A stretch of 28,165 nt of DNA. It comes from G020351775 sp039588335. GTDB lineage: Bacteria; Gemmatimonadota; Gemmatimonadetes; Gemmatimonadales; GWC2-71-9. Positions 14,983 through 21,423 of the stretch are shown one piece after another. The stretch covers positions 1 to 28,165 of the forward strand of contig JBDGZZ010000089.1 in the NCBI GenBank assembly GCA_039588335.1. The letters run 5' to 3'. A program made the position numbers and the translations under genes. Below the pieces are notes generated by a model that saw only the letters and a program-made list of their open reading frames with translations, had not been told where the DNA came from and did not search any database. Every line of letters begins with the position of its first letter. The first letter of the stretch is position 1.

Positions 14983-16293
14983 GTGTCGGGTATCCGAGTG
15001 GGCACATACAACGGGAAGTTTCTCCCACACCTGCCGAGTAACAAGCGCCGGGCGACCGTGTTGGCACGGCGGATCGCGCGCTACGACTATGATGTAATCA
15101 CGTTGAGTGAAGTGTTCAGTGACCGGGCGCGTCGCGTTCTGGTCGAGGGGCTCGGCGATCAGTATCCGTTCAACGTTCAATACATTGGCAGCGGGAAGTG
15201 GTTCAGAGAGGACAGCGGGCTGATGTTGTTCAGCAAGTTACCATTCGATCCGCTGCCGCCTGCAGGTCCGTTCGAGCACACGAGACTACGGGCCAGCAGC
15301 TCAGGTCAAGCACTCGACTGGCCCCACGTCTGGTTCGTGGAGTATGACGAATGTTGCAGCTCCGACTGTTTGGCGGGGAAGGGAGCCGCGTATGTGCTGG
15401 CCCGCCTGAACGATCGTCCGCTGCACATCTTCATCACGCACATGCAGGCGAAGTACGATTTCCACAATAAAGAGCAGCAGCGCCGCACGCGCAGCATCCG
15501 CGCCACACAGCTTGGCCAAATGACAGACCTGATGAGGTGTGCTCTTTCAGATGGGAAGGCCTCTGCGGAGAACGTGCTCATACTGGGCGACTTCAACGTT
15601 GACGGACTGCGCACCGGTTCGGAGAAGAACGCCGGTGAGTCGCACGGTACTGAATGGAGTGAAACCCTCGCGAAACTGAACCGTGTGTTCCCGCACGGCG
15701 TGTCCGACGTGTGGGACGGTCACGCCCCGCATGAGGATTTCGGTCACACCTACTCCTCGTGGGAGCCCCAGGCGCGACGCGATTACGTGCTGCTCAGCTC
15801 AGCCGACACAGACGAGCCGCTCTGTGTTCAACATGTATCGCTGGCGCACAACCTAGCCGGAGAAGAGGGCGCCACTCCCGATGAACCGGAGATGAGTGAT
15901 CACCTCGGGATCAATGTGGATATCAATCGACCGGCGCCGGCGTGTCATCCCCTCATTGCAACGGAACTGGACACGATCGGCGAGACTCAGACCGTCGCCG
16001 GACGGATCGAACATGCGGGGGGGCTGCAATGGTATAGGGTCCCAACAACAGGGTCGCTCGTGGTTGGACCTATGACGGGCCCTATCGAGACCGCTGTCGA
16101 AGTCTTCTCAGCCGTTGATATCTCACGTCCGCTGCAGTGGACCCCGGCAGAGCGAAGCGGGTCGGGGAACGGCAACCTACGGTCTTACTCTGTTGACGGC
16201 ACGTGCTACATCAGGGTCGGTGATCCCAAGGCGTCGCCCGCGGGTGACTACCGCCTCACAATTGGAAACGGCGCCCGCGGGGTCCGCGACTAG
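14983..16293 (+). CDS. Endonuclease/exonuclease/phosphatase-family phosphodiesterase, sphingomyelinase-like
   Basis: 436 aa from GTG 14983, chosen because GGGAGG lies seven bases upstream; the open frame reaches back to 14914 inside the protease gene. Metal and catalytic residues of the DNase I/sphingomyelinase fold are all visible: Asn in GTYNGKF, E43 in LSEVF, the THMQA strand, D203 and N205 in LGDFNVDG, and D306-H307 in SDHLGI. The DCLAGKGAAYVLARL region and THMQA resemble neutral sphingomyelinases more than exonuclease III. A C-terminal segment from about residue 335 is beta-rich (QWYRVPTTGSLVVGP ... YRLTIGNG), like a PPC/Ig-type accessory domain. No signal peptide is seen from this start, which is odd for a secreted sphingomyelinase. 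A phosphodiesterase acting on phospholipid head groups is likely; the exact substrate is open. Confidence 0.82.
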   Translation: MSGIRVGTYNGKFLPHLPSNKRRATVLARRIARYDYDVITLSEVFSDRARRVLVEGLGDQYPFNVQYIGSGKWFREDSGLMLFSKLPFDPLPPAGPFEHTRLRASSSGQALDWPHVWFVEYDECCSSDCLAGKGAAYVLARLNDRPLHIFITHMQAKYDFHNKEQQRRTRSIRATQLGQMTDLMRCALSDGKASAENVLILGDFNVDGLRTGSEKNAGESHGTEWSETLAKLNRVFPHGVSDVWDGHAPHEDFGHTYSSWEPQARRDYVLLSSADTDEPLCVQHVSLAHNLAGEEGATPDEPEMSDHLGINVDINRPAPACHPLIATELDTIGETQTVAGRIEHAGGLQWYRVPTTGSLVVGPMTGPIETAVEVFSAVDISRPLQWTPAERSGSGNGNLRSYSVDGTCYIRVGDPKASPAGDYRLTIGNGARGVRD

Positions 16294-16304
16294 CTCTACT
16301 TCCG

Positions 16305-16841
16305 TTACCCGCCCAGTTCTGGGATAGAACTCAACTCCACTTCCAGCACTTCAGCCAGGCCAGGCCGAGCGATCGGTGGCGGAAGACTCGCCCAGACCAG
16401 ATCGGCGCCGTCCGTGTAGAAGTAGTGGATCTGTCCTTGTCCGAACACCGAGTGTATCTGCCGTCCCTCTGCCTCGAACTGGATGTGATGTCCAAATCCA
16501 GCCGTTCCCTCGCCGATACCGTTGGCCATCGCGGTGAGCTGCTCTTGGGCTACTTCAGCGCTCTCGAACTTGCTCACGTACAGAACCGCTCGCATGTTCT
16601 CAGGACCGTAGTGGGCAACCTGGCTGTTGGTAGGTGCCACGCCCCGGCTGTGCAGACCGGCAATCATCTCGGCTGCCAGGTCGCCGGCCTGCACTTCCAT
16701 TCGTGGCAGCCCGTGGATTTCATCAGGGAGCGTCGTTGCTACCGCGCCGGTTTCCCCACCCGCGCAGCCCAGAGTCACCACTAATAGAGAGAACACGATG
16801 GCATATGACGTCAGGTGCCAAGTACCTGTTCTAGCTTTCAC
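16305..16841 (-). CDS. Lipoprotein of unknown function
   Basis: 178 aa. GTG start at 16841 with GGAGG five bases upstream. The N-terminus MKARTGTWHLTSYAIVFSLL leads to the lipobox VTLGC at about 22-26, so Cys26 would be lipidated. The mature part (AGGETGAVATTLPDEIHGLPRME ... LHSRGVAPTNSQVAHYGPENMRAVLYVSKFESAEVAQEQLTAM) has a ferredoxin-like alternation of helix and strand, with ending strands HHIQFEAEGRQIHSVFGQGQIHYFYTDGADLVWASLP. I do not recognise a named family. The 5' leader with its start codon is duplicated in diverged form upstream of the neighbouring hydrolase gene (17758-17857). Confidence 0.7.
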   Translation of the reverse strand: MKARTGTWHLTSYAIVFSLLVVTLGCAGGETGAVATTLPDEIHGLPRMEVQAGDLAAEMIAGLHSRGVAPTNSQVAHYGPENMRAVLYVSKFESAEVAQEQLTAMANGIGEGTAGFGHHIQFEAEGRQIHSVFGQGQIHYFYTDGADLVWASLPPPIARPGLAEVLEVELSSIPELGG

Positions 16842-16931
16842 TTAGGCCTCCATTACAGCTCATCGTTCAAGGCGGCCTGTTTGGCCACCGGGGGAGAACC
16901 ATACTAAGGAAGTCGGCTGCCGCTCAAGGGG
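16831..16931. repeat. Leader repeat, copy A (5' of lipoprotein gene)
   Basis: About 101 bp matching 17758-17857 in direct orientation at roughly four of five positions by eye. Conserved blocks are CTAGCTTTCACTT, GCCTCCATT, CAGCTCA, AAGGCGGC, AGAAC, GTCGG and GCTCAAGGGG. Read on the minus strand it holds the Shine-Dalgarno GGAGG (16847-16851) and the GTGAAAGCTAG start of the lipoprotein gene. Confidence 0.8.
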
Positions 16932-16944
16932 TCTCGCTGTCCGT

Positions 16945-17724
16945 TTACGATCTCCGTTCGAGAAACGCACTCATTGCTCCGAACACATCCTGCGGGATCT
17001 CTAGAGCCATCATGTGCCCCGCGTCCTCGAAGACCACTTTCTCACCGTTGGTCAGGGTATCAGCCAGTCGATGCTGTCGATCCACCGGGAGTACGGTGTC
17101 CTTGCCCCCAATCATTACGAGGGTCGGTACCTCAACGTCATGCAATCGATCGACATGCCGCATTCGATTGTTCCGGTGGAACCATTCGGCGCACGTTTGC
17201 TTGCTCACGAGCAACGCGTCGTCGAGGAGGAGGCGCATCGTCTCATCCGGAGGCGGTCGCGTGAAGCCACTCCTCAGCATCTTCTTCAGCAACCATCTTT
17301 TCCCGGCCATCAGAGACAGCAAGGGCATCACCAGCCGCGGGGCGAGGAGGCCGAACCCGGTGACGGTGTTCATCAGAACCAACCTCCGGAGCGCCTCGGG
17401 ATGTTCGAGGGCGAGTTGGATGCCAACGCCGCCGCCCATCGACACTCCCACGTAGATAAACGGAGGGATTTGCAGCTCTTGCGACCACTGATACACATCC
17501 TCCGCCAATTGGACCAGATTGCACCCGCTCACGGTCTTGCTCGACCGCCCGTGGCCCCGCAAGTCGATTGCATACGCATGGTACTTGGGGGGGAGACGGG
17601 ATATATACGACTCGCGCCAGATCTTGGATGAGGCGAACAACCCGTGAACAAACACGATGGCCTCGGAACCGGACCCGTGTTCCTCGTAGTACAGTTCGGC
17701 GTCGTTGATCTGAATTGTTGGCAT
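16945..17724 (-). CDS. Alpha/beta-hydrolase
   Basis: 259 aa. ATG at 17724 with GGGGAGAAC upstream. Typical alpha/beta-hydrolase order: IVFVHGLFASSKIW (oxyanion HG at 27-28), AIDLRGHGRS at about 52-61, nucleophile elbow VGVSMGGGVG with S95, D209 in GGKDTVLP, and H237 in EDAGHMMALE. The catalytic triad is complete. The cap region (LLAPRLVMPLLSLMAGKRWLLKKML) is hydrophobic and basic, as in haloperoxidase/lactonase-like esterases. No signal peptide, so it is cytosolic. Substrate unknown. The gene is framed by two direct copies of a ~100 bp leader, so it may have been inserted or duplicated together with that leader. It runs divergently from the purine permease gene. Confidence 0.9.
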   Translation of the reverse strand: MPTIQINDAELYYEEHGSGSEAIVFVHGLFASSKIWRESYISRLPPKYHAYAIDLRGHGRSSKTVSGCNLVQLAEDVYQWSQELQIPPFIYVGVSMGGGVGIQLALEHPEALRRLVLMNTVTGFGLLAPRLVMPLLSLMAGKRWLLKKMLRSGFTRPPPDETMRLLLDDALLVSKQTCAEWFHRNNRMRHVDRLHDVEVPTLVMIGGKDTVLPVDRQHRLADTLTNGEKVVFEDAGHMMALEIPQDVFGAMSAFLERRS

Positions 17725-17757
17725 CGTCCGTTCTCCCCGGTCTGCTTGCCTCTGGCT

Positions 17758-17857
17758 CTAGCTTTCACTTCTGCCTCCATTGCAGCTCACCGTTGAAGGC
17801 GGCGGATTTCGTCGGCGGCGAGAACGATACCAGGGATGTCGGTGGTTGCTCAAGGGG
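17758..17857. repeat. Leader repeat, copy B (5' of hydrolase gene)
   Basis: Direct, diverged copy of 16831-16931. It keeps GGAGG (minus strand, 17774-17778) with the same five-base spacing to GTGAAAGCTAG starting at 17768. Here that start opens a frame out of phase with the hydrolase (44 bases upstream of its ATG), so the start is vestigial or encodes an overlapping leader peptide. It also occupies most of the promoter region shared with the permease gene. Confidence 0.8.
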
Positions 17858-17920
17858 ATTCCCTCGCCAAAACGGTAGATACGACTCATCTTCCAACGTA
17901 CGACTCGAAGCAACCGACCC

Positions 17921-19333
17921 ATGTTGAATCGCGTATTCCGCCTCAGTAATCATGGAACGTCGCCTCGCACCGAGATTCTTGCGGGTATGACGACGTTTCT
18001 CACTATGGCGTACATCATATTCGTGCAGCCGGCCGTGCTGTCGGGTGTGATGTTCGATGCGCCGACAGGCATGGACTTCGGAGCCGTCACCACGGCAACC
18101 TGCCTGGCTGCGGCGCTTGCTACTCTGATCATGGGGCTCTATGCACGCTATCCCGTAGCACTTGCACCTGGTATGGGCGAAAACTTCGTGTTCGTATCCA
18201 CCGCCATTCCGGTCGCGGCCGCCGCGGGCGTGGGTGAGCCATGGGCGGTGGCGTTGGGCGCGACGTTCATTGCTGGTGTCTTGTTCATGGGGCTGTCGCT
18301 GCTCGGCGTTCGCGAACGTGTGATCGATGCCGTCAGCCCGAGCGTCAAACATGGCATCGCCGTTGGAATCGGGCTCTTCATAGCGTTCCTCGGACTCCGG
18401 AATGGTCAGCTCATCGTCGCGGACCCCGGAACGTTCGTGAAGCTCAACCCGGCGCTGATCTCACCGGATGTGATCGTCTTCTTAGTGGGCTTTACAGTTG
18501 CTGCGGTATCGAGTGCCAGACGGGTGAAGGGGAGCATCCTTTGGGGCATTCTCGCCTCGTTGCTTGCTGCACTGAGCATCAAATGGGCACTACCGTTGTT
18601 GCCGCAATCAATCGCTGGATCTGCGGCCGTGCGTGAGTCGCTACTAATGTCTAGCTTCACGCCGACCATGGACCTTGTCTCCACACCTCCCTCGATGAGT
18701 CCGACGTTGCTGCGGATGGATCTGACTCACGCACTGAGTGCCGCGATGATTCCGGTCATCGTCATCTTCCTATTCATGGATGTGTTCGATACTACCGGAA
18801 CCCTGATCGGTGTGGGGGAGCAGGCGGGGTTGCTGGAGAACGGCAAACTGCCGCGTGCTCGACAGGCGATGCTCGCTGATGCGGTGGGGACTGTTGCAGG
18901 AGCTGCGATGGGCACGAGCACAGTGACGAGCTTCATTGAGAGCGCGGCAGGAGTGGAGCAAGGAGGGAGAACCGGGCTCACTGCGGTAACGGTAGCGGCC
19001 CTCTTCGTGATCGCGTTGTTCTTCTATCCGGTGATAACCATGGTCGGCAGCTATCCACCGATTACGGCGCCGGCGTTGGTGCTGGTCGGCGCTCTAATGG
19101 CAAGGAACGTGACCAAGATAGAGTGGTCCGATACTGCGGAAGCTGTTCCGGCATTCCTGACGGTGATTGGCATACCGCTCACAAATTCGGTCGCTGACGG
19201 GCTCGCCTTGGGTTTGGTCAGTTATCCAATCATCAAGGCTCTGAGCGGCAGACTGAAAGATGTGACATGGGCCATGTGGATCTTGGCCCTGGTGCTGGTG
19301 CTGTACTTCGTACTGGTACGGATAAGGGCATAA
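17921..19333 (+). CDS. AzgA-type purine (guanine/hypoxanthine) permease, NCS2 superfamily
   Basis: 470 aa, ATG 17921. The N-terminus TEILAGMTTFLTMAYIIFVQP is the hallmark of the AzgA/AdeP/GhxP group. Further signatures are YPVALAPGMGENFVFV, ISPSVKHGIAVGIGLFIAFLGL-type helix 5 (SPSVKHGIAVGIGLF), FLFMDVFDTTGTLIGVGEQAGLL at about 283-305, and GTSTVTSFIESAAGVEQGGRTGLTA (the substrate-site segment). About 12-14 helices are visible. These proteins import guanine, hypoxanthine or adenine with protons across the inner membrane; individual specificity cannot be read from sequence. The small acyltransferase gene begins four bases after the stop, so the two are probably cotranscribed. TACGACTC occurs twice upstream (17880 and 17899). 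Confidence 0.92.
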   Translation: MLNRVFRLSNHGTSPRTEILAGMTTFLTMAYIIFVQPAVLSGVMFDAPTGMDFGAVTTATCLAAALATLIMGLYARYPVALAPGMGENFVFVSTAIPVAAAAGVGEPWAVALGATFIAGVLFMGLSLLGVRERVIDAVSPSVKHGIAVGIGLFIAFLGLRNGQLIVADPGTFVKLNPALISPDVIVFLVGFTVAAVSSARRVKGSILWGILASLLAALSIKWALPLLPQSIAGSAAVRESLLMSSFTPTMDLVSTPPSMSPTLLRMDLTHALSAAMIPVIVIFLFMDVFDTTGTLIGVGEQAGLLENGKLPRARQAMLADAVGTVAGAAMGTSTVTSFIESAAGVEQGGRTGLTAVTVAALFVIALFFYPVITMVGSYPPITAPALVLVGALMARNVTKIEWSDTAEAVPAFLTVIGIPLTNSVADGLALGLVSYPIIKALSGRLKDVTWAMWILALVLVLYFVLVRIRA

Positions 19334-19337
19334 CCTG

Positions 19338-20036
19338 ATGCCAAATCCCCGTGGCCGCATATCGTTCGCCGCTGTCCCATTTGAGAAACCCCCGTGGTAT
19401 CGTCCGCTCCTTCAGCCGTTGGTGGTAGCGTCGAATGCACTGATGGCGCTGTGGATATATCCGTGCTGGAGGACGGCCCGGATCCAGTGGCTCCCTTCGC
19501 TCGATGGTCTCACCAAGCTGGTGCGGGACACGAATAGGCCCATCATCTTCTACTCCTGGCACGCCTATGAACCGATAACTCTGTGCGCCTTTCGGGATTT
19601 CCCGCCGGAACTCGAGCTCACTGGAATCGGGCACGACGGCGTGCTGTCGCGCATGCTGCAACAGGCCACTGCCTGGTTCGGATTCCGCCTCTGGATCTAC
19701 CGCCGTAGGTCAGCGATTCGTCCAAAGCAACAGATCATTGATATGGTGAAGTCTCGCGGCTGCAACATCGGCCTGTTTGCCGACGCAGGCGGGCCCTATG
19801 GCAGGGTAAAGCCGGGGCTTGCGGAGATTGCCCGAGCGACCGACTCCTGGCTCGTACCGATCGTGGTACGGGGCCGCCCCACCGTCAGGTTGCGGTGGCC
19901 GGTGCGGTACGCGTTTCCGCTGCCGTTCTGTACGTTGAAGGCCTACTATGGCGATCCTATAGATGGACGGGATGCCACGATTGATGGGTGCCAGAAGGCG
20001 CTGGATGAGATTGAAATCCGGACCGCGGCCCCGTGA
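19338..20036 (+). CDS. DUF374-like lysophospholipid-type acyltransferase
   Basis: 232 aa, ATG 19338, four bases after the permease stop. The order of motifs follows DUF374/LPLAT proteins: RPIIFYSWHAYEP (active-site His block), LELTGIGHDGVLSRMLQQATAWFGFRLWIYRRRSA (equivalent of the 'S.H.DG...G....RGS' block), NIGLFADAGGPYGRVKPGLAEIARATDSWLVPIVV (equivalent of the D-G-P-x-G-P block with the P-G-x-x-x-x-A segment). The His block reads H-A-Y-E-P where the wider family has H-x(4)-D; this is a deviation but consistent with the DUF374 branch. It probably transfers acyl chains in lipid A or phospholipid metabolism at the inner membrane. The link to a purine permease looks like transcriptional convenience. 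Confidence 0.75.
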   Translation: MPNPRGRISFAAVPFEKPPWYRPLLQPLVVASNALMALWIYPCWRTARIQWLPSLDGLTKLVRDTNRPIIFYSWHAYEPITLCAFRDFPPELELTGIGHDGVLSRMLQQATAWFGFRLWIYRRRSAIRPKQQIIDMVKSRGCNIGLFADAGGPYGRVKPGLAEIARATDSWLVPIVVRGRPTVRLRWPVRYAFPLPFCTLKAYYGDPIDGRDATIDGCQKALDEIEIRTAAP

Positions 20037-20043
20037 TGCTACT

Positions 20044-20520
20044 TCACTCACATATATAGCAGGCCCCAAAGCCGTCCACCGACTGCGGCACGTCGCGTTC
20101 GGCGTTCACAATGCAGAGAAAGCCAAACGGTTCTGAAGCATCGTCCGGATTGCGGAACTGGTGTGCGTCGTTGGGTGCTATGTAGACCACGTCACCGAAC
20201 GACACCTGGTACAGATAACAGTCGAACTGCACTTCCCCTTTCCCTCTGATCGGTATTACCACATGCTCGTGCTCGTGCTTCTCGAGCGTGCTGTATCCCC
20301 CGGGAGCGATTTCGAAGTAGCGCACGTGGAATTGCTGTGATTCTCCGCGCTTCCCCGACAGCTCCCGGCGCGTAATGCCTTTCCAGGTGTCGGTGGTCTC
20401 CTTGTACTTCTCCAGTAAGACCCCCTGCCAGGTGAAGTCACCCCCATGGCGGATGACCTTACTGTGGTTGCCCTCCAAGGGAGGCGGAGGCGGAGTGTCG
20501 TTGTGCGGATTAGCTGTCAA
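20044..20520 (-). CDS. Cupin-domain protein
   Basis: 158 aa. A TTG start at 20520 is decided by AGGAGG six bases upstream and by the absence of any other in-frame Met. A single cupin: motif 1 FEIAPGGYSTLEKHEHEHVVIPIRG, with the metal-type His-x-His pattern (H-E-H-E-H) and Glu, and motif 2 GDVVYIAPNDAHQFRNPDD with the third His. Residues after it (FGFLCIVNAERDVP) close the barrel, and the C-terminus ends CYICE. The metal ligands are complete, so it should bind Fe, Mn or Zn. The Pro-rich N-terminus is probably disordered. Function is unknown; similar stand-alone cupins act as dioxygenases, isomerases or ligand sensors. It converges on the acyltransferase gene, seven bases apart. Confidence 0.85.
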   Translation of the reverse strand: MTANPHNDTPPPPPLEGNHSKVIRHGGDFTWQGVLLEKYKETTDTWKGITRRELSGKRGESQQFHVRYFEIAPGGYSTLEKHEHEHVVIPIRGKGEVQFDCYLYQVSFGDVVYIAPNDAHQFRNPDDASEPFGFLCIVNAERDVPQSVDGFGACYICE

Positions 20521-20557
20521 GGGCGCCTCCTAGCTGACAAGCTCTAAGGATGATTCG

Positions 20558-20745
20558 CCTTACATCATGGTATTGCAAGCTTATATCGCAGTATTGCCGG
20601 CGTGCATCGTGGCACTGCAGGCGTACATCGCATCATAGCAAGCATACATGGTGGTATGCAGACGTGCACCGTGGTTTTGGATACTTACATCGTCGCATTG
20701 TAAGCTTACCTCGTCGCATTGTAAGCGTGCTCTACCGCGTTGTAG
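20558..20745. repeat. Degenerate 21-bp tandem array, nine units
   Basis: Nine units starting at 20558, 20579, 20600, 20621, 20642 (20 bp), 20662, 20683, 20704 and 20725. The common pattern is g-c-(g/t)-t-a-c-a-t-c-g-(t/c)-(g/c)-g-(t/c)-a-t-t-g-(c/t)-a-a; units 7 and 8 are almost identical. The spread between units is high at the 3rd, 4th, 10th-13th positions. The period is three times 7, and the array runs directly into 7-bp repeats at 20746. Both strands stay open through most of it because 21 keeps frame, but no good ribosome site precedes either frame. Confidence 0.82.
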
Positions 20746-20814
20746 GTGCAATGTGCAAGGTTCAAAGTAGAAAGTGCAAGTACAAAGTGAAAAGTGCAGA
20801 ATGCAAAGTGCACT
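20746..20814. repeat. Degenerate 7-bp repeat array (GTGCAAA type)
   Basis: Ten words follow each other: GTGCAAT, GTGCAAG, GTTCAAA, GTAGAAA, GTGCAAG, TACAAA (6 bp), GTGAAAA, GTGCAGA, ATGCAAA, GTGCACT. It continues seamlessly from the 21-bp array. The nearest genes are the cupin (its start is 226 bases to the left) and the small anchored protein (terminator 68 bases to the right). Confidence 0.82.
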
Positions 20815-20881
20815 GACAGGACGAGCTTCAGGGTGCAGATTTGAATTGCTTGCTGTAACGTGATTCAAGTAGAAAACAAAA

Positions 20882-20905
20882 AGCCCCGCGAAAATCAACG
20901 GGGCT
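20882..20905 (-). terminator. Intrinsic terminator of the pilin / HD-GYP / small-protein operon
   Basis: AGCCCCG (20882-20888) pairs with CGGGGCT (20899-20905) around a 10-base loop. On the minus strand the stem is followed by TTTTTGTTTTC, a good U-tract. It lies 27 bases after the stop of the 20932-21387 gene. Confidence 0.92.
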
Positions 20906-20931
20906 CAGCACTCACTCGATGTTTGTAGTGA

Positions 20932-21387
20932 TCAGGTTTGTCGTTTCCATTCCATCTCGCGTTGGTTCTTGAAGCGGATTATGCCGTCTCTCTTGGGATC
21001 GTAGTAGAACGAAAACTCGGTCGTACCACCCTTGTCGTCATAATAGACTGTGAACAGCGTCCCACCGCCGAGGTCTTCGGTCTCGATCCTGTCGATGAGG
21101 TGCACAGTCCATTCGTTCTCGCTGGCGTAGAACACGAGAGAGGTCTTGCGAATCTCGAAGGCCCGGTCGGCATAGTCACTGGCTGTGGTGTGCCAGGTGC
21201 CCACTATCTCATCGGGGATCTGACGACGCTGCGTGGAAAACCCGGACGAATAGAACACGACCGCTAGTAGCGCAACAAAGACGATCGTGAGTACGCCCAT
21301 CGGGCTTTCGAGGCTGGTTCTGCGCCTGCCCACTGAAGGCAGAGCTGCCTGTTTGTTCGACGGTCGGTTACGCTCACCCTGTGACAT
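20932..21387 (-). CDS. Small membrane-anchored protein with beta-rich outer domain
   Basis: 151 aa from ATG 21387, preceded by GGAG nine bases upstream; a GTG two codons earlier (21393) is possible. An N-terminal basic stretch (ERNRPSNKQ, VGRRRTSLES) precedes one membrane helix (MGVLTIVFVALLAVVFYSSGF, about 30-50). The outer part is a lipocalin-like beta series: IPDEIVGTWHTTASDYADRAFEIRKTSLVFYAS, WTVHLIDRIETED, GTLFTVYYDDKGGTTEFSFYYDPKRDGIIRFKNQ. The G-T-W-x-T and closing K-N-Q pattern suggests a small calycin/META-like fold but I cannot name a family. It is the last gene of the minus-strand operon, 36 bases after the HD-GYP stop. Confidence 0.7.
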   Translation of the reverse strand: MSQGERNRPSNKQAALPSVGRRRTSLESPMGVLTIVFVALLAVVFYSSGFSTQRRQIPDEIVGTWHTTASDYADRAFEIRKTSLVFYASENEWTVHLIDRIETEDLGGGTLFTVYYDDKGGTTEFSFYYDPKRDGIIRFKNQREMEWKRQT

Positions 21388-21423
21388 TCTCACAGTCTCC
21401 AGTCTATTGAATTATGTCGCATG

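Noticed and set aside
20558..20814. CRISPR array
   Set aside because: The units are contiguous with no spacers, vary among themselves and have no cas genes nearby.
20550..20816. Small protein coding region over the tandem array
   Set aside because: It stays open only because the repeat length is a multiple of three. It lacks a spaced ribosome site, its amino-acid content is odd, and the opposite strand is equally open.
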